Assembly: GCF_036173125.1 (NCBI RefSeq)
Contig: NZ_CP108054.1
Span: 3,100,001-3,164,000, forward strand
Length of the DNA stretch: 64,000 nucleotides
Reading direction: 5' to 3'
Source of the DNA: Streptomyces sp. NBC_00286
GTDB taxonomy: Bacteria > Actinomycetota > Actinomycetes > Streptomycetales > Streptomycetaceae
Part shown: positions 47,324 to 54,844 of the stretch, in pieces
Numbering within the stretch: the first letter of the stretch is position 1
Layout of the letters: each line of letters begins with the position of its first letter
Program-made: the position numbers and the translations under genes
The notes under the pieces: model-generated
What the model saw: the letters and a program-made list of their open reading frames with translations, nothing else
The model's database searches: none
Told to the model about the DNA's origin: nothing

Positions 47324-47976
47324 GCGGCCACCTCCAAACGGGAGGTAAGAAAGGCTCGGCCAAGGTGCTCGGTGTAGGCCGGGGGGATGCACTCGCGGAT
47401 GCCGTCGCGGTTCATCCACGGCACGCCCATCACGGTGCGGGCGAGGGGGACGCCGGAGAAGTTGCCGATGAACTGGCCGTAGTGGCCGGGCGGGACGGGG
47501 CGGCCCATCTTGGCCTGCGGTGCGGTGTGCCGCAGGTGGCGGGGCTGGACGAAGGCGAAGCCGCCGCCGGTCTCGAAGTAGCGGTGCCGGTAGGTGGCCA
47601 GACCGAACATGCCGCCGCACAGCAGCACCGGTGTACGGAGCTTGGGCAGCGCGCCCCGGACGTTTTCGATGACGAAGGGTCGTCCGGTCGCTTCCAGCGC
47701 GGCGCGGGTCGGGCCGATCAGGTCGGGGTGGGTGTTGCCCTGGAGTCGCTGGCAGTCGCTGTCGAACTGGCAGGGCGGTGAGGCGTGGATGAAGTCGAAT
47801 TTGGCGCCGTGTTCGCGGACGTAGTCGATCGCGTCGGCCTGGATGAACCGGAACGGGTAGCGGGGCTGCGGGGCGAGGTCGATGCCGGTGACGTCGAATC
47901 CGGCGTCGGCGTAGCCCTTGCCGGCACCGCCCTGGCAGCAGAACAGATCCAGGACGCTGAGACGGACATCAGACAC
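47320..47976 (-). CDS. Small C5-cytosine-type DNA methyltransferase (218 aa)
   Basis: Cytosine-C5 methyltransferase motifs are recognisable: SAM motif LDLFCCQGGAGKGYADAGF, the catalytic Pro-Cys loop ASPPCQ, the ENV motif in PFVIENVRG, a YRHRYFE motif VIII, and a C-terminal GNFSG followed by IPPAYTE. At 218 residues it is about half normal length; the target-recognition region is nearly absent. Similar short enzymes occur in phages and AICEs. It may protect element DNA from host restriction or mark replicating copies. It is tightly coupled to repSA and to the small Cys-rich gene upstream (8-bp overlap). Confidence 0.85.
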   Translation of the reverse strand: MSDVRLSVLDLFCCQGGAGKGYADAGFDVTGIDLAPQPRYPFRFIQADAIDYVREHGAKFDFIHASPPCQFDSDCQRLQGNTHPDLIGPTRAALEATGRPFVIENVRGALPKLRTPVLLCGGMFGLATYRHRYFETGGGFAFVQPRHLRHTAPQAKMGRPVPPGHYGQFIGNFSGVPLARTVMGVPWMNRDGIRECIPPAYTEHLGRAFLTSRLEVAA

Positions 47977-48163
47977 GGGCCACCTCCCGCACGCGGGCCG
48001 GGCGGACGGTGCCGGTGCCGTGGCAGGTGGTGCAGTGCACGGTGATGGTGTGCAGGTGGCCGTGCTGGTCGCGTCCGCCGGAGGTGACGGCGGCGGTGGC
48101 GAAGCCGTCGCAGTTGGGGCAGGTCCGTGCCGGGGCAGCCAGGACAGGGGCGCAGTCAGACAT
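47969..48163 (-). CDS. Small zinc-ribbon-like protein (64 aa)
   Basis: ATG 48163 begins MSDCAPVL. Two CxxC pairs, CPNCDG and CTTCHGTGTV, resemble DnaJ-type zinc repeats. It overlaps the methyltransferase start by 8 bp. Similar short Cys-rich proteins of unknown role are common in Streptomyces AICEs; a nucleic-acid or protein-binding role is inferred only. Confidence 0.65.
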   Translation of the reverse strand: MSDCAPVLAAPARTCPNCDGFATAAVTSGGRDQHGHLHTITVHCTTCHGTGTVRPARVREVARV

Positions 48164-48253
48164 GATGGAGGTTCCTTCCGGTTCAGTGGGATCGGGCAGG
48201 GACGGCACCCGGAGCGGCGGAAGTTTGGCGACCGAGGCCGCTCCGGGGGCCGG

Positions 48254-48589
48254 TCAGCGTCGCTTCGCGTCGGTGGTGATCAGGGAGCGGATGACCAGGG
48301 CGCAGATAGCGAGCGAGGCGCCGGTGATGGCCACGGCCAGCAACATGGAGACCAGAACCGCGCCGACGACCAGGACCACGGCGACACCGGCACCGGCCAC
48401 CGCCACGACGCCGCCGGGCGTGAGCTGAACGGCGGGCCGGGACGGCTCCGGGGCCGCGGGGGCCGGGATGTGGTGCGAGCAGCCGCAAGGGGCCGACGCT
48501 CCGGGGTGGTGCTCGATGGCGGTCGGGGTGACCACCGGCACAACCTGAGCGGTCGGGGTGGGGTTGACCGGGATACGGGGCTGGAACAT
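48254..48589 (-). CDS. Membrane protein of the spread (Spd) gene group (111 aa)
   Basis: The N-terminal half is Pro/His-rich and contains CGCSHH. The C-terminal half has two membrane segments, GGVVAVAGAGVAVVLVVGAVLV and AVAITGASLAICALVIRSLI, with almost no loop. Small membrane proteins in this place in AICEs belong to the Spd group that helps the element spread within the recipient mycelium. The family name cannot be fixed from sequence alone. Confidence 0.65.
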   Translation of the reverse strand: MFQPRIPVNPTPTAQVVPVVTPTAIEHHPGASAPCGCSHHIPAPAAPEPSRPAVQLTPGGVVAVAGAGVAVVLVVGAVLVSMLLAVAITGASLAICALVIRSLITTDAKRR

Positions 48590-48614
48590 GGGCTGAACTC
48601 CCTTCTGTGTGGGG

Positions 48615-48770
48615 TTACTTGGTGGCGGTGTCGATGGCCGGGGCCAGGAAGCTGTCAGCCAGCAGGTAGCCGCCGATCAGCAGGACGACGACGAGCCAGA
48701 GCGGCGGGCGGACGAGCTTGATGCCGACCAGGCCGACGCAGGCGATGAAGAACCACAGCGGCACGGACAT
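48615..48770 (-). CDS. Very small membrane protein, SpdC-like (51 aa)
   Basis: The frame starts MSVPLWFFIACVGLVGIKLV and ends AIDTATK. Two hydrophobic segments are separated by RPPLW. It is tightly packed between neighbours on the same strand, with a GGAG upstream. The composition is coding-like at third positions. It fits the Spd membrane proteins of conjugative Streptomyces elements. Confidence 0.65.
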   Translation of the reverse strand: MSVPLWFFIACVGLVGIKLVRPPLWLVVVLLIGGYLLADSFLAPAIDTATK

Positions 48771-48784
48771 GACCTGATCTCCCA

Positions 48785-48976
48785 TCAGCGGACCGGGCAG
48801 CGGTGGCCCTGGGCGGCGATCATGGCGGGGCTGACGTCGTCGTACTCGGCGCCCCAGCCGCAGTTCTCGGCGGCGCAGGCGGCGACGTATTTGATCTGTC
48901 CCTGGCGTCCGTGGGCGGTGCCGACGGTGACCTTGCCGACGCGGTGCAACTCGCGCCAGATCTGGTAAAGGCCCAT
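48785..48976 (-). CDS. Mobile element transfer protein-like, Cys-rich (63 aa)
   Basis: ATG 48976 (MGLYQIWRELHRVG) has AAGGAG upstream. A CaaenCGW pair and a C-terminal HRC form a possible zinc site. The pattern (short beta strands, TAHGRQGQIKYVAAC, terminal GHRCPVR) resembles proteins annotated as mobile element transfer protein in Streptomyces. The gap to the SpdC-like gene is 14 bp. Confidence 0.7.
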   Translation of the reverse strand: MGLYQIWRELHRVGKVTVGTAHGRQGQIKYVAACAAENCGWGAEYDDVSPAMIAAQGHRCPVR

Positions 48977-48996
48977 GGGTGGTGCTCCTTTCGGAA

Positions 48997-49659
48997 TCAG
49001 GTGAGCTGAGCTGCGATGGCGTCTGCCATCGAGGCGGGCACGCCGAGACGGGCGCGCAGGGTGTCGGTGTCGATGTGGGATCCGGTGCGGGCGTGGTGGT
49101 CGTCGGCGACCTTGCGGGCGTGCGCGACCAGCGCGGCCGGAACCGGCGGAACCGGCTCGGGATCGGCGGCGGGCAGAGCCGGGACGTCCTCGGCGGCGGT
49201 CAGCGGTGCGGCTTGCGGCTCGGGGGGAGGGTCCGGCTCGATGTCGGGTGCGGGGCTCGGAGCGTTGGGCGTCGGCGGTGTCGGCGTCCATGCACCGGTC
49301 GTGGGCGAGTGGGCCAGCAGCGTGCCGCCGAGGAAGGCCAGCGCGGGCCAGCCGGCGACGCCGAACCGCAGCCAGGCCGGGGGGTGTTCGAGGTCGAGAA
49401 ATCCGGCGGTGGCGACGTTCGCGCCGAGCGAAGCGACCAGGGCGATCAGGAACCAGCACCAGGCCAGCCGGGACGGGCCATCCGAGCGCAGCCGACGCCA
49501 TGCGGCGACCAAGAGCAGGTCAACGCTGATCGGGTAGGCCCAGGCCTTCCAGCCGTCTTGCCCGGCGGCGGCGGCCAGGTCGTGCAGGTGGGCGAAGGAC
49601 AGGGCCCCGGCAATCACGGCCTGTACGAGCACGGCGTCCGGGCGGATCGAGCGGGTCAT
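48997..49659 (-). CDS. DUF2637 membrane protein, SpdB-like (220 aa)
   Basis: ATG 49659 has GAAGGAGG upstream. The N-terminal DUF2637 domain has four membrane helices, with motifs ALSFAHLHDLAAAAGQ and AWAYPISVDLLLVAAWRRL. A Pro-rich linker (about 130-165) is followed by a small helical C-terminal domain (ARKVADDHHARTGSHIDTDT), probably DNA binding. DUF2637 proteins are constant parts of pSAM2-like elements and of the spd group. They probably act in intramycelial spread at septal membranes. Confidence 0.8.
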   Translation of the reverse strand: MTRSIRPDAVLVQAVIAGALSFAHLHDLAAAAGQDGWKAWAYPISVDLLLVAAWRRLRSDGPSRLAWCWFLIALVASLGANVATAGFLDLEHPPAWLRFGVAGWPALAFLGGTLLAHSPTTGAWTPTPPTPNAPSPAPDIEPDPPPEPQAAPLTAAEDVPALPAADPEPVPPVPAALVAHARKVADDHHARTGSHIDTDTLRARLGVPASMADAIAAQLT

Positions 49660-49736
49660 GTCCTCACCTCCTTCAGGGGTGTTGGGCCAGGGGCGGGGCG
49701 GGGAGCGGTGTCCGGCCGCCCGGCCCCTGGTGGGGT

Positions 49737-49910
49737 TCAGTCGGTGGCTTCGCCGGAGCCGAAGCAGGCGAGGCAAATGCCGGCCTGTTGGCCGACGACG
49801 CGTTGCTTGCGGCCGACGCGGACCGTGCGGGTGACTTCGCCGGTGCCGTTGCACGGCTCGCACTTCTTCGGCGCCGGGGGCTTGCGGGCGGGACGCTTGC
49901 GAACGGCCAT
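49737..49910 (-). CDS. Small zinc-ribbon-like protein (57 aa)
   Basis: A basic N-terminus (MAVRKRPARKPPAPKK) is followed by two CxxC pairs, CEPCNGTGE and CLACFGSGE, again DnaJ-zinc-like. The reading frame is closely packed with the next gene (2 bp apart). Role unknown. Confidence 0.65.
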   Translation of the reverse strand: MAVRKRPARKPPAPKKCEPCNGTGEVTRTVRVGRKQRVVGQQAGICLACFGSGEATD

Positions 49911-49912
49911 GG

Positions 49913-50113
49913 TCACCACCCCTGGCCGGGGTACTCGGGGCCCTCGTCGGGGCCGGGCGGGACGAGGCCGGGCGGCGGCTCCGGCAGCGAGGTGGCCAGA
50001 GCGCCGCCGACCACGTCCGCGAAGTCCTGATCGGCGCCGGGGCATTCGGCGTACAGGACCACAGAGCCGAGCATCACTACGGTGCGGTGGAAGTCCTCGC
50101 AGTGCTCACACAT
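49913..50113 (-). CDS. Small Cys-containing protein (66 aa)
   Basis: The protein begins MCEHCEDFHRTVVML, with a CxxC pair and a third Cys in AECPGAD, and ends in a Pro/Gly-rich tail. ATG 50113 is chosen; GTG 50122, three codons upstream, is also possible. It overlaps the end of the next upstream gene, indicating coupling. No function known. Confidence 0.55.
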   Translation of the reverse strand: MCEHCEDFHRTVVMLGSVVLYAECPGADQDFADVVGGALATSLPEPPPGLVPPGPDEGPEYPGQGW

Positions 50114-50585
50114 GCCGCTCACCGGCCTCGGGGCGACCGTTGGCGGTGGCGATGGCCGTCAGCACCCGGTCGAGGTTGGTGGCGTCCAGACTGCTGAGCG
50201 CGTCACCGAGGCGCACCGGGACACTGCTGTCTGCCAGCGAAGCGGCGATGGCCAGGATGCCCAGTTCACTGCCGGAGGCGGCCAACTGCGCGCCGTTCGC
50301 GGCTTCGGCGAGCGCGGCCCAGTCGAGGTCGTACACCTCACTCGTCTCGGCATCGGTCGCCATCAGGTCTTCGCGCTCGGCGAGGCGGGGCAGCCAGACC
50401 CCGTGCGCGGTGAGCAGCTCGACTGCGGCCGTCCGGTGCGGGCTGCCCTCTGCGGTCTCCCTCAGGACGGCTTCCAGTTCGTCTGCGGTCCAACTGCCTG
50501 CGTCGTCGTACCAGGGGCAGTCGCGTTCGTCGTGGTCGATGCCGGTCTCTTCGCCGTTGGTGTCGCCGCAGTGTTCGCAGAACAT
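50106..50585 (-). CDS. Conserved AICE protein with N-terminal CxxC (159 aa)
   Basis: ATG 50585 (MFCEHCGDTNGEE) has a GGAG-like site. The first 30 residues carry CEHC and a third Cys (ERDCPWYD). The remainder is helical, with GSWTADELEAVLRETAEGS and a C-terminal ANLDRVLTAIA-type helix. The longer upstream frame is not coding. Its position just downstream of traSA suggests coexpression with transfer genes. Function unknown. Confidence 0.65.
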   Translation of the reverse strand: MFCEHCGDTNGEETGIDHDERDCPWYDDAGSWTADELEAVLRETAEGSPHRTAAVELLTAHGVWLPRLAEREDLMATDAETSEVYDLDWAALAEAANGAQLAASGSELGILAIAASLADSSVPVRLGDALSSLDATNLDRVLTAIATANGRPEAGERHV

Positions 50586-50667
50586 CGCGGTCTCCTTCCG
50601 GTTTCGGGCATGGCTCGGGTAGGGACGTGGCGCGAGGCGGTCACGCCGACCGGTGAGCGGGGATGGT

Positions 50668-52005
50668 TCAGGCGGCTTCGGCCACCGCAGGCGCCTCGAC
50701 GGGCGCGAGATCAACCACCGGCCTGAAGCGGGCCAACTCCGGCAGTTCTGGGGTCAGGTGCGCGTACCGGTTGCAGGCGGACACGGCTTGCCGCATAGAG
50801 GTGTGCGGGGTGCGGATGCGGGTCCATTCACCGGTGGAGTAGCCGACCACGGCCATGCCCCGGCGCGTGTTGGGGATCTGGGTAGCGGCGAACACCGCGT
50901 GCGGGGAGATGTCCCCGAAGGCCATCTTGGCGGTGGACTCGTCGTTGACGCGGTGCACGGTCCGACCGGTCAACTGGGCGCGCAGCATGGTGATGCCGTC
51001 GCCGAGTTCGGAGCCGAAGCGCTGCCCGTAGAGGTCCAGGAAGATGCCGGCCGCGCGGCCGAGCTGGGCGAGGCGGATCAGGGCGGTGATGATCCGGTCC
51101 CGGCGCGGATCGTTCCGCTTGCTGCTCATGGCGAGTTCGGCGATCTCGTCGATCGTGACCACGATCGGCACCGGGCGCAGCGCTTCGGGCAGGTCCCAGA
51201 TGTTCGCGGCGATCTCCGCATCCGGGGTGTCCGCGCTGATCCGCTGCTCACGGCGAATCACGTCGTAGATGCCCGCCATCCTCGACACGAGCGCTTCGAG
51301 GAGATCGGCCGCATCGTCGGGGTTGTCGGCCAGCGCGGACAGCCGACGGGCGAACGGGCTCAGTTCGATCGTCTTGCAGTCGATGCCGACCAGCGCCACG
51401 CGTTGTGCGGCCAGTTCTTTGATCACGGTGCGCTGGAAGACGGACTTGCCGGACTGGGTGGCGCCGACCGTCACCGAGTGCGGCACCTCCCGGTAGTCGC
51501 GGTAGTGGACGCTGCCGTCCTCCACCAGCGCGACCGGGATGCGCAGCAGGCCACGGCCGGTCTTGGCGGGCATCTGGACGTGCTTGAGCACGTCGTAGCC
51601 GGTCAGGGTGATCTCGATGACGCCCGGTTTGATCTCGCGTGAGGTGACCTGGTGGACGGCGAAGGAGTGGCGCAGCCGGTCGGCGGCGGCGGAGAACTCG
51701 AACGCGTCCTGGCCGGGCCACATCTTGATCCGCAGCCGGACCCCGGTCCGTGTCGGCTTGATCCACAGCAGTCGGGGCACCCGCTGCTGCGGAGCCGGCC
51801 GCTTGGACCAGCGGGCCAGTGCCAGCCGCCACCGGGAGGCCGGAACGGTCAGGTGGCAGGCGTCCATCACGGCCGCATACCGCAGCCGTATGCGCAGGAC
51901 GGAGAACGCGATGCCGAAGGTCAGCCAGTACCAGGCGGGGCGGCGCCACTTCAGCAGCAGTGCCAGCCCGGCCACGATCGCCAGCGCGATCAGTACTCGC
52001 GTCAT
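50668..52005 (-). CDS. traSA: FtsK/SpoIIIE-type DNA translocase TraSA
   Basis: This single protein pumps double-stranded DNA between hyphae in pSAM2-like transfer. The 445-residue protein has a short N-terminal membrane part (two spans within 1-40), then the FtsK ATPase: Walker A VGATQSGKSVF (181-188) and Walker B IVVTIDEIAELAM (281-288). Further motifs are a QRFGSELGDGITMLRAQLTGR segment and a C-terminal tail. ATG 52005 overlaps the SCO3933-like stop region. The symbol is by homology with pSAM2. Expression is probably repressed by the divergent GntR regulator. Confidence 0.9.
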   Translation of the reverse strand: MTRVLIALAIVAGLALLLKWRRPAWYWLTFGIAFSVLRIRLRYAAVMDACHLTVPASRWRLALARWSKRPAPQQRVPRLLWIKPTRTGVRLRIKMWPGQDAFEFSAAADRLRHSFAVHQVTSREIKPGVIEITLTGYDVLKHVQMPAKTGRGLLRIPVALVEDGSVHYRDYREVPHSVTVGATQSGKSVFQRTVIKELAAQRVALVGIDCKTIELSPFARRLSALADNPDDAADLLEALVSRMAGIYDVIRREQRISADTPDAEIAANIWDLPEALRPVPIVVTIDEIAELAMSSKRNDPRRDRIITALIRLAQLGRAAGIFLDLYGQRFGSELGDGITMLRAQLTGRTVHRVNDESTAKMAFGDISPHAVFAATQIPNTRRGMAVVGYSTGEWTRIRTPHTSMRQAVSACNRYAHLTPELPELARFRPVVDLAPVEAPAVAEAA

Positions 52006-52007
52006 GA

Positions 52008-52364
52008 TCAGGCCGCCTTCGGCTTCGATGCGCCGGCCGCGAGCGAGGTGACCGCGACCGCGCGGAAGCTGATGCCGTGCCGCTTCTGGCCGTTGAACTC
52101 GTTCTCCCACGGCCGGGCGATCAGCCCGGTGAGCGCCACCGGGGTACCCATCTCCAGCTCACCGGAGATGTCCGGCTCGGCGACCGTGATGGTCACGACC
52201 TCGGCGTTGCCGTTCATCACGAACAGCACGTCGACGGTCATCAGCTTCGGTCCGTTGTCGCCATCGGTGGCGATCACGCCGTTGCGCTTGTCACGCATCT
52301 TGACCTGCGGAGGCTGGGCGACCATCAGGGTCGCGCCGTTCGTGTCGACGGGGATCTGACGCAT
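52008..52364 (-). CDS. SCO3933-family regulatory protein (Pra-like position, 118 aa)
   Basis: The protein is beta-rich, with an OB-like pattern: VDVLFVMNGNAEVVTITVAEP, GELEMGTPVALTGLIARPWEN and a C-terminal ISFRAVAVTSL. Proteins of this type lie between the GntR gene and traSA in AICEs. In pSAM2 the corresponding Pra activates rep, xis and int. It is the first gene of the leftward operon, with GntR operator-like palindromes in its promoter. Activator or single-strand-binding roles are both possible. Confidence 0.7.
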   Translation of the reverse strand: MRQIPVDTNGATLMVAQPPQVKMRDKRNGVIATDGDNGPKLMTVDVLFVMNGNAEVVTITVAEPDISGELEMGTPVALTGLIARPWENEFNGQKRHGISFRAVAVTSLAAGASKPKAA

Positions 52365-52389
52365 GAGTTCACTCCTCGATCAGATGACT

Positions 52390-52455
52390 TGACGTACTTA
52401 GTACGTCAGTTTGGAGAGTCCAGAATGCACATGTCCTACTTAGTGTGTCAAGTAG
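52390..52455. promoter_or_regulatory. Palindromic operators between the transfer operon and the GntR gene
   Basis: TGACGTAC-TTA-GTACGTCA (52390-52408) is a perfect 8-3-8 palindrome. A second, weaker one, CTACTT-N8-AAGTAG, lies at 52436-52455 and contains a related TTAGTGTGTCA half. Both sit in the divergent promoter region, as KorSA operators do in pSAM2. Confidence 0.75.
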
Positions 52456-52517
52456 TTGGTCTCGACTCCTGTCGACACCTTGTGATGCACTAGGTGCGAC
52501 AACTGGGGAGAAGGGTT

Positions 52518-52883
52518 ATGGCCGAGTTCACCGGACGCGCGGCGTACTTGCAGATCGCCGACGAGATCAAGCAACGGATCCACGATGGGAAGTTGTCCCC
52601 TGGAGACAAGATCCCGTCAGAGGCGACCTTGATGACGGATCACAGCGTCTCCCGCACCGTCGCCCGGCAAGCGATCTCGCGACTCCGTGAGGACGGTTAC
52701 GTGATATCCCACCAGGGCAAGGGCAGCTTCGTCGCCGTGCCGTCGGAAGACCGCGAGCGGCGAAGCCCCGAGTTCACGCAGATCACGGAGCACCTGGACG
52801 AAGTCCTCCGGGACGTCCGGAAGTTGACGGCTCGGATGGATCAACTTGAGGAGCTTGTGCGTCAGCAGGGGCCAAAGTCCTAG
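52518..52883 (+). CDS. GntR-family transcriptional repressor, KorSA-like (121 aa)
   Basis: ATG 52518 (MAEFTGRAAYLQIADEIKQR) has GGGGAGAAGG upstream. The winged helix-turn-helix (1-75) reads KLSPGDKIPSEATLM and SVSRTVARQAISRLREDGYV, the GntR signature, then GKGSFVAVPS. The short C-terminus (about 80-121) is a helical coil without a UTRA ligand domain. KorSA of pSAM2 is the same kind of protein and represses pra and thereby transfer and replication. The symbol is not assigned because identity was not measured. Confidence 0.85.
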   Translation: MAEFTGRAAYLQIADEIKQRIHDGKLSPGDKIPSEATLMTDHSVSRTVARQAISRLREDGYVISHQGKGSFVAVPSEDRERRSPEFTQITEHLDEVLRDVRKLTARMDQLEELVRQQGPKS

Positions 52884-52980
52884 AGATCGCGTTGACGCGA
52901 CGTTCAAGGTCGGCCACCTCCCTCCCAACTCCCCTGATCCGCTGGACCAGTTCCAGCCGTTCTTCCGGGGTCAGTGCCAT
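52783..52980 (-). CDS. Possible small protein antisense to the GntR gene end (65 aa)
   Basis: ATG 52980 has AAGGGGG upstream. The first 36 residues (MALTPEERLELVQRIRGVGR, then EVADLERRVNAIS) look like a real amphipathic helix and lie mainly outside the GntR gene. The last 30 overlap it antisense. It may be a genuine short element protein or a chance frame. Confidence 0.4.
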   Translation of the reverse strand: MALTPEERLELVQRIRGVGREVADLERRVNAISRTLAPADAQAPQVDPSEPSTSGRPGGLRPGAP

Positions 52981-53109
52981 CGTTGGCCCCCTTCGTCGCA
53001 AGCTCGGACTGACAACCCCTCGGGTGTCAGCAACGCTAGGTCCGGTTCGCAACGACACCCCGGAAAATTCTTCCGGGGTCCTCAGAAGAGGCAGGGGGAC
53101 GCTCTTCCC

Positions 53110-54339
53110 ATGCGAGGAATGACAACGAACCTGACGATCGGCGAGCGAGTCGCTTGGTACCGCCGACGGCGCGGAATCTCCCAAGAAGTTCTGGCCGGCA
53201 GGATCGGCCGTACGGTCGACTGGCTGAGCAAGGCCGAGAACAACCGCTTGGAGCTGGACCGACTGTCGGTCATCAAGTCCCTGGCGGACGCCCTGGACGT
53301 GTCCCTTGGCGATCTGCTTGCCGAACCGACGCTCATGGACTGGACGCCCGACAGCGGCACGCGCACCGTACCCGCCCTGCGATCAGCGCTTATGAACTAC
53401 CGGCAGCTCACTCCGTTGTTGGGCGTGCCGACCGAGGGCGAGCCGACGCCGCTCGGTGAACTGCGTACGAACGTGATCGAGGTCTGGGAGGCGTACCAAG
53501 ACTCCCGGTTCGGCTTCGCGACCCACCGCCTGCCTCTTCTTCTGACGGATGCGCTCATCGCGGCGCAGTCGTACGACGGCCAAGAGCAGGAGACAGCCCA
53601 TGATCTCACCGCCCTGACCTACCAGGGCGCGGCCATGGTGCTCACCAAGCTCGGCGAAACTGACCTTGCATGGATCGCTGCCGACCGTGGACTTAACTCG
53701 GCTCAGCAGACGGGGAATCCGGTCGTGACCGGGTCTCTGTTCCGATCAGTCGCTCACTGCCTGCTCTCCAACGGCCGGTTCGGTGCAGCCGTCCAACTCG
53801 TCAGCGACGCAGCCGACTACCTTCGTCCCCAGCTCGACCGAGTAGACGTGTCGCCGGGGTTCCTGTCGATCTACGGAACGCTCTTCCTCACCGGATCGAT
53901 GGCCGCCGCCCGCGCCGATGATCGCGCAGCTACCCGAGACTTCCTCGACCAGGCCGATCGCGTCGCCCAGCAGCTCGGCGCTGACGCCAATCACATGTGG
54001 ACCGCATTCGGGCCGACCAACGTCGCAATCCACCGCGTCGCCACGGCTGCCGAGCTGGGAGACGTGCAAGTCGCGATGGATCTCGGACCGGAGATCGACA
54101 CCAGCGGTCTACCGACCGAGCGTCGTACACGGCACAACATCGAAGTAGCCCGCGCGCTGAGCCTCAGCAACCGCACAGACGACGCGCTCGCCACGCTGCT
54201 CGAAGCCGAGAGCTGGGCCCCTGAACAGGTGCGCAGCCACTATCTCGCCCGTGAACTGGTCCTGACATGGGTGCGGAACCAGCGGGGCCGGCCAAGCCCG
54301 AGTCTTGCCGACCTGGCCCAGCGCTTGCACGTCGTATGA
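53110..54339 (+). CDS. XRE-family transcriptional regulator (409 aa)
   Basis: The N-terminal helix-turn-helix (about 8-68) reads TIGERVAWYRRRRGISQEVL, then RTVDWLSKAENNR and a KSLADALDVSLGDLL tail. The rest is a TPR-like helical array (about 90-409), as in Streptomyces regulators that accompany KorSA and Nudix genes in AICEs. ATG 53110 is used; ATG 53119 is possible but has no spacing for a ribosome site. It is followed after 19 bp by the Nudix gene, so they probably form one unit. Confidence 0.85.
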   Translation: MRGMTTNLTIGERVAWYRRRRGISQEVLAGRIGRTVDWLSKAENNRLELDRLSVIKSLADALDVSLGDLLAEPTLMDWTPDSGTRTVPALRSALMNYRQLTPLLGVPTEGEPTPLGELRTNVIEVWEAYQDSRFGFATHRLPLLLTDALIAAQSYDGQEQETAHDLTALTYQGAAMVLTKLGETDLAWIAADRGLNSAQQTGNPVVTGSLFRSVAHCLLSNGRFGAAVQLVSDAADYLRPQLDRVDVSPGFLSIYGTLFLTGSMAAARADDRAATRDFLDQADRVAQQLGADANHMWTAFGPTNVAIHRVATAAELGDVQVAMDLGPEIDTSGLPTERRTRHNIEVARALSLSNRTDDALATLLEAESWAPEQVRSHYLARELVLTWVRNQRGRPSPSLADLAQRLHVV

Positions 54340-54358
54340 CGTAGGTACGCTCGACTGC

Positions 54359-54844
54359 ATGGCAGCCAACGAGCACGAAGCGAAGATGGCGCATCCGCGT
54401 GTGGCCGCGGGTGCGCTCTTCTTTGATCAGGCCGGACGCGTCCTCATGGTCGAGCCGTCCTACAAGGACTACTGGGACATCCCCGGCGGGTACGTGGAGA
54501 CAGGCGAGTCCCCGTTGCAAGCTGCCGCGCGCGAGGTGCGCGAAGAGCTGGGGATCACTCCACGTCTGGGCCGACTCCTTGCCGTCGACTGGGCCCCGAA
54601 CAGAAGCGAAGGCGACAAGATCCTGTACCTCTTCGAGGGGAGCCGGCTCACGCCCGAGGACTTGGCCAGGATCACCCTCCAACCGGACGAGCTGACGAGC
54701 TTCGCGTTCCTCGCGCCCGCAGAGATCAACGAGCGCACCATCCCGCGACTTGCCCGACGCATCCATGCGGCGATCGATGCCCGCACGGCCGCAGCTCCGG
54801 TCTATCTCGAACACGGCCAGACGCCTGATCCGGCTGCCGCATAG
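54359..54844 (+). CDS. Nudix hydrolase, Pif-like (161 aa)
   Basis: The Nudix box GGYVETGESPLQAAAREVRE is followed by ELGI; the GX5EX7REUXEEXGU pattern is complete with catalytic Glu residues present. ATG 54359 begins MAANEHEAKMAHPRVAAGAL. In pSAM2 the Nudix protein Pif gives donor immunity by blocking transfer between cells that already carry the element. The gene here holds the corresponding place near the GntR repressor. Its own substrate is unknown. Confidence 0.82.
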   Translation: MAANEHEAKMAHPRVAAGALFFDQAGRVLMVEPSYKDYWDIPGGYVETGESPLQAAAREVREELGITPRLGRLLAVDWAPNRSEGDKILYLFEGSRLTPEDLARITLQPDELTSFAFLAPAEINERTIPRLARRIHAAIDARTAAAPVYLEHGQTPDPAAA

